Source of the DNA: UMGS1387 sp045540015
Lineage (GTDB): Bacteria > Bacillota > Clostridia > Oscillospirales > CAG-382
Length of the DNA: 64,000 nucleotides
Assembly: GCA_045540015.1 (NCBI GenBank)
Contig: JAZQGP010000033.1
Coordinates: 1 to 64,000 of the forward strand
Direction: 5' to 3'
Shown here piece after piece: positions 52,720 to 61,142 of this stretch. The notes under the pieces were generated by a model, which had not been told where the DNA came from, did not search any database, and worked only from the letters and a program-made list of their open reading frames with translations. A program made the translations under genes and the position numbers. Within the stretch, counting starts at the first letter, position 1; each line of letters begins with the position of its first letter.

Positions 52720-52861
52720 ATCATATCACAGAAAGTGAGACACGGAAAAAAACATGGACGATGGCAGTTGCGACGGGAACCGAACAACATTCGACACCGT
52801 ACTTAACAATATAAAATACAAGGCATACCTGCGTAAAAACCTGCGCGGGCATGCCTTTTTG
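52720..52861 (+). ncRNA. Structured leader with intrinsic terminator, riboswitch candidate
   Basis: Between the promoter and the CorC/HlyC gene lies about 140 bases of untranslated RNA. The first 100 bases hold local helices, for example GTTG-CGG-GAA-CCG-AA-CAAC (52769-52790 region) inside possible ACGG/CCGT closing pairs. Then a 14-bp terminator stem (52820-52833 with 52844-52857, one mismatch and one wobble) and TTTTT stand upstream of the coding region. A terminator in that place normally needs a switch to read through. No known riboswitch consensus is recognised. Confidence 0.6.
52820..52861 (+). terminator. Leader terminator before the CorC/HlyC gene
   Basis: AAGGCATACCTGCG at 52820-52833 pairs with CGCGGGCATGCCTT at 52844-52857, followed by a T-run. 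It lies 80 bases before the start codon at 52941. Confidence 0.85.
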
Positions 52862-52940
52862 TGCTTTCATCGGTTTTTGAGCTGATCTTTTAAATTCAAG
52901 CAAAGGAATAAACAACACACATATTTTGGAGGAAAAAATC

Positions 52941-54305
52941 TTGGTAGACGGTATACTATGGCCGCTTGCTCTGCAACTTATACTTATTACACTCAACGCA
53001 ATATTTGCGTGTGCGGAAATAGCGGTTATTTCAACAAGCGACATAAAACTTGAAAAGCTTTCAGAAGAAGGCAACAAAAAAGCTAAAAAGCTTTCAAAGC
53101 TCAAAAAAGACCCTGCAAAATTCCTTGCAACAATTCAGGTTGCAATTACACTTTCCGGTTTTCTCGGTTCTGCGTTTGCGGCAAACACATTCTCAGAGCC
53201 CTTGGTTGACTGGTTTATAAGTCTCGGTGCACCCGAAATTTACCGTGCACCTCTGGACGCTGCGGCAGTTATTATCATTACGCTCATACTCTCTTATTTC
53301 ACACTTGTGTTCGGAGAACTTGTGCCAAAGCGTATGGCAATGAAGAAGGCAGAAAGCATTTCACTTGGGCTTTCTTCACTCGTCAGCTTTATTTCGAAGC
53401 TGTTTGCTCCCATTGTATTCCTGCTCACAGTTTCCACAAATGCGGTTCTCAGAATGTTCGGCATTGACCCGAAGGACACTGAAGAAGAAGTAAGCGAAGA
53501 AGACATAAGAATGATGGTTGACAGTGCAAGCGAGCAGGACGCAATTGACGAAGAAGAAAAAGAGCTTATCCAAAACGTATTTGAGTTTGACGATTTAACT
53601 GTCGGCGAATTCTGCACACACAGAACAGACCTTGACATACTTTATGCCGACGACGACCTTTCCGACTGGGCTAAAACCATTCAGGAAACACGTCATTCCA
53701 TCTACCCCATATGCGAAGAAACAGTTGACAAGGTCGTAGGTATTCTCAACACAAAGGACTATTTCAGACTTGAAAACAGAAGTAAGGAAGCCATCCTTGA
53801 AAAAGCAGTAAGACCTCCCTACTTCATTCCCGAAAGCATTCATGCGGACGTATTATTACGTCAGATGAAGGAAACTCGAAACCACTTTGCAGTTGTTCTT
53901 GACGAATACGGCGGAACGGCCGGTGTTGTCACGATGAACGACCTTCTCGAGCAGATTGTCGGCGACCTTGAAACTGAAATTGAGGAAGAAAACATCGTCC
54001 CCGAAATTGAAAAGCTTGATGAGAGCACTTGGAAAATTCAGGGCTGTGCTTCACTTGAAGAAGTTGCAGAAGAGCTTGGCATTGAGCTTCCCATTGAAGA
54101 AAACGACACGTTCGGCGGTTTTGTATTCAGTTCCTACGGCACTGTTCCCGACGACGGCACAACATTTGAAATTGATATTGACAGACTTCATGTAAGTGTA
54201 ACCGAAATACGCGACCACCGCATTGAAAGCTCCATTGTAGTTTTATGCGAGCCGGAAAGCAACGAAAAAGAGGACGAACGCGAAGACTACGGCATAGACG
54301 AATAA
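52941..54305 (+). CDS. CorC/HlyC-family (CNNM) transporter
   Basis: 454 residues from a TTG at 52941, with TTGGAGG 8 bases upstream; an in-frame TTG at 52926 overlaps that site. Domains: DUF21/CNNM membrane part (about 1-190; LILITLNAIFACAEIAVIS, IQVAITLSGFLGSAFAA, GELVPKRMAMKKAE), a CBS pair (about 215-330; TDLDILYADDDLSDWAKTI, FAVVLDEYGGTAGVVTMNDLLEQIVGDLE) and a CorC_HlyC domain (about 355-435). The tail is acidic. The family moves or senses Mg2+ or similar ions. The terminator-bearing leader suggests control by metal or nucleotide at transcription level. Confidence 0.9.
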   Translation: MVDGILWPLALQLILITLNAIFACAEIAVISTSDIKLEKLSEEGNKKAKKLSKLKKDPAKFLATIQVAITLSGFLGSAFAANTFSEPLVDWFISLGAPEIYRAPLDAAAVIIITLILSYFTLVFGELVPKRMAMKKAESISLGLSSLVSFISKLFAPIVFLLTVSTNAVLRMFGIDPKDTEEEVSEEDIRMMVDSASEQDAIDEEEKELIQNVFEFDDLTVGEFCTHRTDLDILYADDDLSDWAKTIQETRHSIYPICEETVDKVVGILNTKDYFRLENRSKEAILEKAVRPPYFIPESIHADVLLRQMKETRNHFAVVLDEYGGTAGVVTMNDLLEQIVGDLETEIEEENIVPEIEKLDESTWKIQGCASLEEVAEELGIELPIEENDTFGGFVFSSYGTVPDDGTTFEIDIDRLHVSVTEIRDHRIESSIVVLCEPESNEKEDEREDYGIDE

Positions 54306-54538
54306 GCGGAGTGCCTCCGCTGGCGAACCGCGTGGACATTTCAGTTTGTTCATGGGGCACGCGACACGCTCCGTTTGCGTTGCATAAACGCAACGACGCA
54401 AACTCTACAGATTTTTCGACTTCGACATATAATTTCAATAACTGTGTATGGCGACCCTGCGTGGTCGCCTCATTTTTATGAGGAAAACAGCAATTTTCCA
54501 CTTTCCACTTTCAACTTTCCATTTTCCCAAACTTTCTC
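54306..54538. repeat. Intergenic hairpin and pyrimidine-repeat region
   Basis: No credible gene. It holds GCGGAGTGCCTCCGC (54307-54321), a palindromic TTTGCGTT/AACGCAA block near 54374-54395, GGCGACC/GGTCGCC (54450-54469), CCTCATTTTTATGAGG, and a short run of TTTCCAC-like direct repeats (54492-54528). Confidence 0.6.
54450..54476 (+). terminator. Probable terminator after the CorC/HlyC gene
   Basis: GGCGACC at 54450-54456 pairs perfectly with GGTCGCC at 54463-54469, followed by TCATTTTT. A second small hairpin follows at once. Confidence 0.6.
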
Positions 54539-54567
54539 TTGACAAACGTAAATTTATATGTTATAAT
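54539..54567 (+). promoter_or_regulatory. Consensus promoter of the amino acid ABC operon
   Basis: TTGACA at 54539-54544, 17 bases, TATAAT at 54562-54567. Around the expected start lies CTTTA...TAAAG, an inverted repeat that could be an operator. Confidence 0.9.
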
Positions 54568-54618
54568 AGTATCACTTTAGCAAAGTAAAGTAATAAACTA
54601 CGAAAGAGGTACACAAAA

Positions 54619-55503
54619 ATGAAAAAGTTACTTGCTATTATGCTCGCACTTGTAATGTGCGTAATGTTCGCAGCTTGCACAAAGGTTGACGATGCAAACA
54701 ATGATCTTGCGGATAACGCAAATGCGGATGACAACGGTGAAGTTGTTGAAAACAATGAAGAAGAAAACGCAGAAAACAACGAAGAAGTTACCGTTGAAAG
54801 CGACCTTGCATACATTCTTGACAAGGGCACTCTCGTTGTAGGTATCACCGATTTCGCTCCCATGGACTACCAGAACGAAAACGGCGAATGGATTGGATTT
54901 GACGCTGACATGGCTAAGGCATTTGCAGAATATCTTGGCGTTAACGTAGAGTTCCAGATTATCGACTGGGACAACAAGGTATTTGAGCTTAACGGAAAGA
55001 CAATCGACGTTGTATGGAACGGCATGACACTTACAGAAGAAGTTAAGGCTGCCATGGAATGCTCCAACGCTTACTGCAACAACGCTCAGGTTGTTATCCT
55101 CCCTGCTGATAAGGCAGAAGCATATCCAGATGCTGAAAGCATGAAGGAGCTTGCATTTGCTGTTGAGGCAGGTTCTGCAGGCGAAGGCGTTGCAAATGAA
55201 AACGGCTTCAACTCCGTTGCGGTTACAGACCAGGCAACCGCACTTCTTGAAGTAAAGTCCGGCACAGCTGATGCTGCTATTATCGACTCTCTCATGGCTG
55301 CAGCTATGGTTGGCGAAGGTACAAACTATGCAGACCTCACATATACAATCGGTCTTAACAGCGAAGAATACGGCGTAGGCTTCAGAAAGGGTTCTGATGC
55401 TGCTGCAAAGCTTAATGAATTCTTTGCTGCTGCATATGCAGACGGAACAATGACAGCTGCTGCCGAAGCATACGGCGTACAGGCTGCTCTTATCGCTCAG
55501 TAA
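54619..55503 (+). CDS. Polar amino acid ABC transporter, substrate-binding lipoprotein
   Basis: 294 residues. The signal peptide ends in FAAC (lipidated Cys20), then comes a very acidic Asn/Asp/Glu-rich linker (22-60). The periplasmic-binding-protein type 2 domain begins LAYILDKGTLVVGITDFAPMDYQNENGEWIGFDADMAKAFA, the family 3 pattern, with VVWNGMTLTEEVKAAM and AFAVEAGSAGEGVA. It binds a polar amino acid such as glutamine or cystine at the outer face. It is first in an operon with a permease and an ATPase. Confidence 0.9.
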   Translation: MKKLLAIMLALVMCVMFAACTKVDDANNDLADNANADDNGEVVENNEEENAENNEEVTVESDLAYILDKGTLVVGITDFAPMDYQNENGEWIGFDADMAKAFAEYLGVNVEFQIIDWDNKVFELNGKTIDVVWNGMTLTEEVKAAMECSNAYCNNAQVVILPADKAEAYPDAESMKELAFAVEAGSAGEGVANENGFNSVAVTDQATALLEVKSGTADAAIIDSLMAAAMVGEGTNYADLTYTIGLNSEEYGVGFRKGSDAAAKLNEFFAAAYADGTMTAAAEAYGVQAALIAQ

Positions 55504-55590
55504 TATATAACTGCAACAAAAGCATTTTTTAGTATTAGAATCAGAGGACAGATAATGCCCTCTGATTTTAGTCGATAAGGAACATTTTAT

Positions 55591-56340
55591 TTGGCGCAAT
55601 CATTGATAAAGGTTTGGTTTTTTAACATGCTTGAAAACTTTTTTAACTCCATTGAAAGCTTTACACAGGCATTTCCGACTGTTTTCACTGCCCTGTCCGT
55701 TGGCTTTATGGCAACACTCAAACTGTTTGCCGTAACTCTCATCGGAGCATTGCCGCTAGGTCTGATTATAGCTTTCTGCTCTATGAGCAAATTTCCGCCG
55801 CTGAAGCTACTCACGCGTTTTCTTGTCTGGGTTATCAGAGGAACGCCTCTTATGCTTCAGCTTCTTATCATATTCTACATACCGGGAATGATGCTTAAAG
55901 GCGGAAGCCCCTGGCCCTCCGGCGAAGCAGGACGTTTCATGGCGTCTGCCATCGCTTTTATCATTAACTATGCTTTCTACTTTTCGGAAATCTTCCGAGG
56001 CGGTATTGAAGGCGTTCCACTCGGACAAACCGAAGCCGGACAGGTTCTCGGCATGACAAAAAAGCAGATTTTCTTTAATGTAACGCTTCTTCAGATGATA
56101 AAGAGAATTGTTCCGCCTATGTCAAACGAGATAATTACCCTTGTCAAAGATACCTCAATAGCACGCATTATCTCCATGCAGGAGGTAATCTGGGCGGGCT
56201 ATTCCTTCCTAAAGGGTTCTCATGGTTATCACGGACTTTTATGGCCGATATTCTTCACAGGTGTATTCTATCTTGCATTCAACGGTCTGCTCACCGTTCT
56301 TTTCTCGAAAATAGAAAAGAAGCTTTCATATTTCAAATAA
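55591..56340 (+). CDS. Polar amino acid ABC transporter permease
   Basis: 249 residues counted from TTG 55591 (AAGGA upstream); ATG 55627 is an alternative start. About five membrane helices (TALSVGFMATLKLFAVTLIGALPLGLIIAF, ASAIAFIINYAFYFSEIFR) and the EAA-loop region EVIWAGYSF preceded by GQTEAGQVLGMTKKQIFF are typical of His/Glu/Gln permeases. The product works as a homodimer with the ATPase encoded 12 bp downstream. Confidence 0.9.
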   Translation: MAQSLIKVWFFNMLENFFNSIESFTQAFPTVFTALSVGFMATLKLFAVTLIGALPLGLIIAFCSMSKFPPLKLLTRFLVWVIRGTPLMLQLLIIFYIPGMMLKGGSPWPSGEAGRFMASAIAFIINYAFYFSEIFRGGIEGVPLGQTEAGQVLGMTKKQIFFNVTLLQMIKRIVPPMSNEIITLVKDTSIARIISMQEVIWAGYSFLKGSHGYHGLLWPIFFTGVFYLAFNGLLTVLFSKIEKKLSYFK

Positions 56341-56352
56341 GGAGGAACACAA

Positions 56353-57126
56353 ATGCCGCTTCTCGAAGTAAATAATATTCACAAAAGCTTTGGAAAAACC
56401 GATGTCTTAAAGGGAATATCCTTTTCTCTTGACAAGGGCGAAGTGCTTTCCATAATCGGTTCCTCCGGAAGCGGAAAAACAACTCTTTTAAGGTGTTTGA
56501 ACTTTCTTGAAACACCTAACAAGGGCGTTATTTCCGTTAACAACAAAGAAATATTCAATGCAGACAGCAATGAAAAGTTAAACGACAGGCAAATACGCGA
56601 AAACAGACTTCATTTCGGTCTTGTTTTTCAGTCCTTCAATCTATTTCCGCAATACACTGTTCTTAAAAATCTTACACTTGCATGCGAGCTTCTTGAAAAG
56701 AACAAAAAGGAAGGAATGTCAAAGGAACGCATTACTGAAAATGCTCTTGCCTTATTAAACAGAGTCGGTCTTTCCGACAAAGCTGACTTTTATCCTTGCC
56801 AGCTTTCAGGCGGTCAACAACAGAGAGTAGCAATCGCAAGAGCACTTTCTCTAAGTCCCGAAATTCTCTGCTTTGACGAGCCGACAAGTGCACTCGACCC
56901 CGAACTTACGGGCGAAGTTTTAAAGGTTATCAAAGAGCTCAAAGACCGTGACACCACAATGATAATCGTTACACACGAAATGAATTTTGCTAAAAATGTA
57001 TCCGACAAGGTTATATTTATGGCAGACGGTATCATCGAGGAAATGGGAACTTCAGAGGATGTTTTTGTGAATCCCAAGAGCGAAAAAACACGCGGATTCT
57101 TACAGAAATCACTCGAAGAAATATAA
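56353..57126 (+). CDS. Polar amino acid ABC transporter ATPase (GlnQ-type)
   Basis: 257 residues. GGAGG precedes ATG 56353. Walker A GSSGSGKTT (about 37-45), Q-loop GLVFQSFNLFPQYTVLKNL, signature LSGGQQQRVAIARAL, Walker B ILCFDEPTSALDPE and H-loop IIVTHEM are all intact. IEEMGTSEDVFVNPKSEKTRGFL is the usual end of amino-acid importer ATPases. It drives import through the permease at 55591. It closes the operon; a GC-rich hairpin follows at 57142-57164. Confidence 0.95.
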   Translation: MPLLEVNNIHKSFGKTDVLKGISFSLDKGEVLSIIGSSGSGKTTLLRCLNFLETPNKGVISVNNKEIFNADSNEKLNDRQIRENRLHFGLVFQSFNLFPQYTVLKNLTLACELLEKNKKEGMSKERITENALALLNRVGLSDKADFYPCQLSGGQQQRVAIARALSLSPEILCFDEPTSALDPELTGEVLKVIKELKDRDTTMIIVTHEMNFAKNVSDKVIFMADGIIEEMGTSEDVFVNPKSEKTRGFLQKSLEEI

Positions 57127-57141
57127 CTTTAGGCAAAACAT

Positions 57142-57164
57142 GGCTGCAGCGAAAAGTTGCAGCC
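57142..57164 (+). terminator. Hairpin after the ABC operon
   Basis: GGCTGCA at 57142-57148 pairs with TGCAGCC at 57158-57164. The run after it is A-rich, so it is a weak terminator at best. Confidence 0.35.
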
Positions 57165-57195
57165 AAAAATTTAATCTTTAGTAAAGGAAGAGATT

Positions 57196-58011
57196 ATGTC
57201 ATTCATATGCCCCGTATGTAAAGGCTTGCTCGCAAAACACGAAAAAACTCTCAAGTGCCAAAACAGCCACAGCTTTGACCTGGCAAAGGAAGGCTATATT
57301 AATCTTGCATTATCCAAGAGTTCTGAATCCGGCGACTCAAAGCAGATGTGTCTTGACAGGCGCAGTTTTCTTGAAGCAGGGTTCTACTCTCCCCTTGCAG
57401 ATACAATGGCAAAAGCTGTTTCAGACTTCAAAAAAGGAAATCTGACTATCATTGATGCCGGCTGCGGTGAAGGGTATTATTCCCGAAAAATACGCGATAG
57501 TCTTGATGACGGCAATGCATTTTACGGTATTGACCTTGCAAAAGAAGCAATAAGACTTGCGGCAAAGAGTGAAAAAACTTTAGAGGAAAGTAGACGGATA
57601 GATTATGCTGTAGCGGGAATTTTCGACCTGCCGTTTGAAAACAACTTTGCCGACGTTATCATTTCTGTGTTTGCGCCAATAGCGGAAAATGAATTTGCAA
57701 GAGTGCTGAAAAAGGGCGGTCTTTTGATTGTCGCTTGTCCCGGCGAAAACCATCTTTACGGTTTAAAGGAAGCTCTTTACGAAACGGCAAAGGAAAACGA
57801 AGAAAAGATTCCGCAGTACGAAGGCTACGAGCTGATTGACGTAAGAAGAAAAACTTATAACATCACGGTTGAGGGTACGCTTGTGTCGGCACTGTTTGGA
57901 ATGACTCCGTATTACTGGAAAAGCTCGCGTGAAGTACAGGAAAGAGCAAAAGAGCTTTGCAAGGTTGAAACACAGTGTGATTTTATCATCAAAATATACA
58001 GAAAAATTTAA
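57196..58011 (+). CDS. rlmA: 23S rRNA (guanine-N1)-methyltransferase, RlmA-type
   Basis: 271 residues. An N-terminal zinc finger (CPVCKGLL with C5/C8, then C21 and H25) is followed by FDLAKEGYINLAL, the RlmA hallmark, and a Rossmann methyltransferase: IDAGCGEGYYSRKI (SAM site), FYGIDLAKEAIRLAA, GIFDLPFENNFADVIISVFAPIAENEFARVLKKGG, PGENHLYGLKEALY. It methylates G745 or G748 in helix 35 of 23S rRNA; the TlrB branch gives macrolide resistance, and sequence alone does not tell which base. AAAGGAAGAG precedes the start. Confidence 0.9.
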   Translation: MSFICPVCKGLLAKHEKTLKCQNSHSFDLAKEGYINLALSKSSESGDSKQMCLDRRSFLEAGFYSPLADTMAKAVSDFKKGNLTIIDAGCGEGYYSRKIRDSLDDGNAFYGIDLAKEAIRLAAKSEKTLEESRRIDYAVAGIFDLPFENNFADVIISVFAPIAENEFARVLKKGGLLIVACPGENHLYGLKEALYETAKENEEKIPQYEGYELIDVRRKTYNITVEGTLVSALFGMTPYYWKSSREVQERAKELCKVETQCDFIIKIYRKI

Positions 58012-58031
58012 GGAGCCTTGCGGCTCCTTTC
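58011..58031 (+). terminator. Terminator overlapping the rlmA stop
   Basis: AGGAGCC at 58011-58017 pairs with GGCTCCT at 58022-58028, with TTTCTC after it. It begins on the last base of the rlmA stop codon. Confidence 0.85.
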
Positions 58032-58036
58032 TCATC

Positions 58037-59125
58037 TCAGTTCCAATACTTCAAAAAGTCATTTTCGCATATTCCGTACAGCTCGTCGCTGTTGTTCTCA
58101 AACTCTTTGACAAGAGAGCTTATCTCATTTGCCGAAGTCTTTGGCGTAAAGCTGACAAAGTATTTCGCTTCCGACGCTGTACCTGCACAAAGAGTGATGT
58201 TTCCGAAAGTGAAATTCGGAGCGTTCTGCAGGGTTTTCATGCAGTCAAGTGCGAGATGTTCAAAATCCTCTCTGCTTTCAATTATGCTGTACAATCCGAC
58301 AACATGGTTTATTCTGTTATAGTAATCAGCAGGGTTTTCATCAAATGACAGCAGTTCTCCATCCTCAAACACAATGTCCGAATACAGCACACTGTAGGCA
58401 TCTGTTGCACGGCTGACAACATCTGCAAGCACGCGTTCTTCTTTTGAAAGCATCTTTTCCTCTGCGTAATTTCTTATTCCGTCATGAATGCCCTCATGCG
58501 TTACCATTACATAGCATTCCTCATCATATCCGACAAGCAAATCTCCGTCGGAAAACTCAGTGCAAGTACGAAAATTCCATTCGATCGGCGAAAAATACGT
58601 ATACACAGGTTTTATATTATCACCGTAGCTCTGCTTTATATAATCACGGTTTTCTGCATCTGAAACAATGGCACTGTAAGGATCTCCGTAAAACACAAAA
58701 AAGCTGACAAGCGATACAAGTGTGACAAGCACAAGCTGCTTTGCATAGCGTGCTTTATTCTGCTTTTTTTCGCTTTTACGTACAAGGTGTATTCTGTTGA
58801 ATATTACAAGCCCGAAAAGAGTAAACACTGCCGAAAGCACAGCATATCCGAATGCAAAATACATCGTATATCCGCCTATGCAGTACATACAGAACGCAAG
58901 AATAAAGGAAAATCCGCACAGAGATTTTTTGTCACTGTAAATCATGCCCGAAAAGCCCGAGAGCAATATGAGAAACGGAAACGAGCGAACAACACCCGCA
59001 CTCGGAAGTGACAGCATTATTCCGAGATAAAGCACCAGAACGCCAACCAAAAGACGCACATATGAATTATTCCAGACAGCCGCAAGGCTCTTTTTTTTGC
59101 TTGTATTTTCACTGTTCATTTTCAT
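58037..59125 (-). CDS. Membrane protein of unknown function
   Basis: 362 residues from ATG 59125 (GGAGGAATA upstream; an ATG two codons later is also possible). A longer frame to 59257 would cross the promoter. About five membrane helices lie in the first 180 residues (YVRLLVGVLVLYLGIMLSL, GYAVLSAVFTLFGLVIF, LVLVTLVSLVSFFVFYG). The C-terminal half is soluble, with TEFSDGDLLVGYDEECYVMVTHEGIHDGIR and ASEAKYFVSFTPK. No family is recognised. It is transcribed alone and converges with rlmA. Confidence 0.65.
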   Translation of the reverse strand: MKMNSENTSKKKSLAAVWNNSYVRLLVGVLVLYLGIMLSLPSAGVVRSFPFLILLSGFSGMIYSDKKSLCGFSFILAFCMYCIGGYTMYFAFGYAVLSAVFTLFGLVIFNRIHLVRKSEKKQNKARYAKQLVLVTLVSLVSFFVFYGDPYSAIVSDAENRDYIKQSYGDNIKPVYTYFSPIEWNFRTCTEFSDGDLLVGYDEECYVMVTHEGIHDGIRNYAEEKMLSKEERVLADVVSRATDAYSVLYSDIVFEDGELLSFDENPADYYNRINHVVGLYSIIESREDFEHLALDCMKTLQNAPNFTFGNITLCAGTASEAKYFVSFTPKTSANEISSLVKEFENNSDELYGICENDFLKYWN

Positions 59126-59177
59126 TATTCCTCCGATATACAGATTTGCATTAAATCTGACCGAATTTATTGTAACA

Positions 59178-59206
59178 AGTGTAACACATGTACTCGAATT
59201 TGTCAA
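59178..59206 (-). promoter_or_regulatory. Promoter of the 58037-59125 membrane-protein gene
   Basis: On the minus strand: TTGACA (59206-59201), 17 bases, TACACT (59183-59178). The start codon is about 50 bases beyond. Confidence 0.8.
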
Positions 59207-59231
59207 CACACGTGTGCTTTTTCGGTGCAAC

Positions 59232-59282
59232 AACAAAAAACAAAGCCCGACAACCAACTTTGTTTGTGCCGGTCATCGGGCT
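59232..59282 (-). terminator. Terminator of the HtrA gene
   Basis: AGCCCGATGACC and its near-inverse GGTTGTCGGGCT form a long stem (59244-59250 with 59276-59282 as the core), then TTGTTTTTTG on the minus strand. Confidence 0.8.
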
Positions 59283-59317
59283 ACTGCTTAACAATCAGTT
59301 TGATTTTACTAAATGTG

Positions 59318-60925
59318 TCAGTTCTGAGCGTCGAGCTTGAAGGTTATATCAAGAGTTTCTCCCTTGCCGTCATCTCCGTCACGGTAGACTGTAATGGTAA
59401 CAGACTCACCCGGACGGTTCTTGCTCTTAAGGTCATTGATATCCTGAACGTTCTTTACTTCCTTACCGTTATACTTTGTGATAATATCGCCGCGTCTTAA
59501 ACCTGCAGCTGCAGCAGAAGAGGTCTTATCTATCTGGTATACAAGAACGCCCTGAGGAATGCCGTAAAATTCCGCTTCCTCTTCAGTGATTGCCTGACCA
59601 GAAATACCAATCTGCGCAGAGCCGTATGCAAAATCCTCTTCTGTACGCTCTACAACTTCACCGTGCTCAATAAGCTGGTTGATTATAGCCATAGCTCCGT
59701 TCATGGGTATTGAAAAGCCTATGCCTTCAAATTCGGAGGTGAGCTTTAAGGTGTTAATGCCGATAACCTGTCCACGGCTGTTGATTAGAGGACCGCCGGA
59801 ATTACCCTTATTGATTGTTGCATTCGTCTGGATAAGAGTCATTGTTTTCTGTATTCTTCCGTAGCTGTCTGTAATTTCAACGTCACGGTTGATTGCGGAA
59901 ACGATACCGTCTGTAACAGTTCCCATATATTCAATACCTGCAGGGCATCCGATTGCTACAACCTGTTCGCCTACAACAAGGTCATCGGAATTGCCGATTT
60001 CCATGGGAGTAAGTGTAATTCCTTCTTCGGGAGTTACCTTAATAACAGCAATATCGGAAATGGAATCAGAGCCTACAACCTCTGCATCAAGCTCTGTTTT
60101 ATCGTGAAGCACAACCTTTATACTCTTTGCGCCTTCAACAACGTGGTGATTTGTAATAATGTAGCCGTCAGTGTTGAAGATAAAGCCTGAGCCTACGGAG
60201 GTTGCCGTTCCCGACTGAGAGAAGAAACCGAAATTATAGGAGGTGTTTACTTCAACAAGTATGCCGACTGCACTCGGTGAGCACTTTGCCGCAATCTGAG
60301 GTATTGTAAGAGCCGAAGCATCAGTCGGCACATTCATAATAGCAGCATAGCTCGAGGGGTTTGTTGACGGAACGTGATTTGTTGTAGGTGCGGCATTATC
60401 CGTATTATTTGAAATGACAGGAGCATCCTCCTTATCAAGTGCAATTTTTACCACCATCGCAGTAAGCGTTGTAAAGGACAGAACAAATATACACAGCATT
60501 ACGCTTGTAAATACACGAAGCCCCGATGTTTGACGGTTCTTTTTTGCTCGCTTTTCCTTTTGCTTTTTATTCTGAGGAGCAGGATTCCATTCATATCCGT
60601 TAGTATTGCCGCTTCTGTAGCTTGTTCCGCCGGCAAATGAACCTGCATTCTGAGAAGATGCTCTTTCAGCGTTACTCTCGGCAAACACAGGCATTTCTTC
60701 CCTCTTATAATGATAAACTGTGTCATTATACGGAACAGTTTCCTTTTCGGACTCAGCCTTTGCTTCCTGTATATTTTCAGACTCAGCACTTACTGTTTCA
60801 GGCTCGCTTTCTGCTTCCGTAAAGCTCGCCTCTACAGGCTCCTGTTCTCTTTTTTCGGCATTTATGTCCGAAATGCCGTTATCATAAGAATTGTTCTGCT
60901 CGTTCTTTTCAAAATCGTTATTCAT
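59318..60925 (-). CDS. htrA: HtrA/DegP-type membrane-anchored serine protease with PDZ domain
   Basis: 535 residues. A long acidic cytoplasmic region (1-115) with Glu/Ser runs, a basic patch (KKQKEKRAKKNR, 120-131), one membrane helix (138-160), then the trypsin-like domain: His261 in ITNHHVV, Asp291 in SDIAVIKV, Ser376 in NKGNSGGPL. A PDZ domain follows (about 425-530; GVLVYQIDKTSSAAAAGLRRGDIITKYNG). The active site faces outward, where the protease should handle misfolded exported proteins. The acidic N-terminus is longer than in most HtrA proteins. A TTGATA-17-TAAAAT promoter is at 60999-61027. Confidence 0.9.
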   Translation of the reverse strand: MNNDFEKNEQNNSYDNGISDINAEKREQEPVEASFTEAESEPETVSAESENIQEAKAESEKETVPYNDTVYHYKREEMPVFAESNAERASSQNAGSFAGGTSYRSGNTNGYEWNPAPQNKKQKEKRAKKNRQTSGLRVFTSVMLCIFVLSFTTLTAMVVKIALDKEDAPVISNNTDNAAPTTNHVPSTNPSSYAAIMNVPTDASALTIPQIAAKCSPSAVGILVEVNTSYNFGFFSQSGTATSVGSGFIFNTDGYIITNHHVVEGAKSIKVVLHDKTELDAEVVGSDSISDIAVIKVTPEEGITLTPMEIGNSDDLVVGEQVVAIGCPAGIEYMGTVTDGIVSAINRDVEITDSYGRIQKTMTLIQTNATINKGNSGGPLINSRGQVIGINTLKLTSEFEGIGFSIPMNGAMAIINQLIEHGEVVERTEEDFAYGSAQIGISGQAITEEEAEFYGIPQGVLVYQIDKTSSAAAAGLRRGDIITKYNGKEVKNVQDINDLKSKNRPGESVTITVYRDGDDGKGETLDITFKLDAQN

Positions 60926-60998
60926 AACCGTTTCCTTTCTGTGCAGTTTTTTTGCACGTTTCAGTTAGAAAAATGTCAGTTTTGTCCGACTACGCATA

Positions 60999-61027
60999 TA
61001 TTTTAAAACATGTTTTTGAAATATCAA
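60999..61027 (-). promoter_or_regulatory. Probable promoter of htrA
   Basis: On the minus strand: TTGATA (61027-61022), 17 bases, TAAAAT (61004-60999), about 70 bases before the start codon. Confidence 0.5.
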
Positions 61028-61066
61028 TGTTACATATGTGATTTTTAAGTGAAATTTTTGTATTTT

Positions 61067-61111
61067 TCAAAAAGACCGCTTTGCCGAAGTTTAATAATCA
61101 GCAAAGCGGTC
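61067..61111 (-). terminator. Terminator of the large SLH-protein gene
   Basis: GACCGCTTTGC at 61074-61084 and GCAAAGCGGTC at 61101-61111 form a perfect 11-bp stem, followed by TTTTT on the minus strand. Confidence 0.9.
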
Positions 61112-61142
61112 ACACTATTTATTGTATACGCAAAACAGGAAA

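Noticed and set aside
52720..52861. M-box or yybP-ykoY riboswitch before the CorC/HlyC gene
   Set aside because: The conserved core sequences of these classes, as remembered, are not present.
54628..55599. Long antisense reading frame (over 300 codons) opposite the amino acid-binding lipoprotein
   Set aside because: It is Cys/Ser-rich, has no ribosome binding site and lies opposite a clear gene with a consensus promoter; it is a codon-bias shadow.
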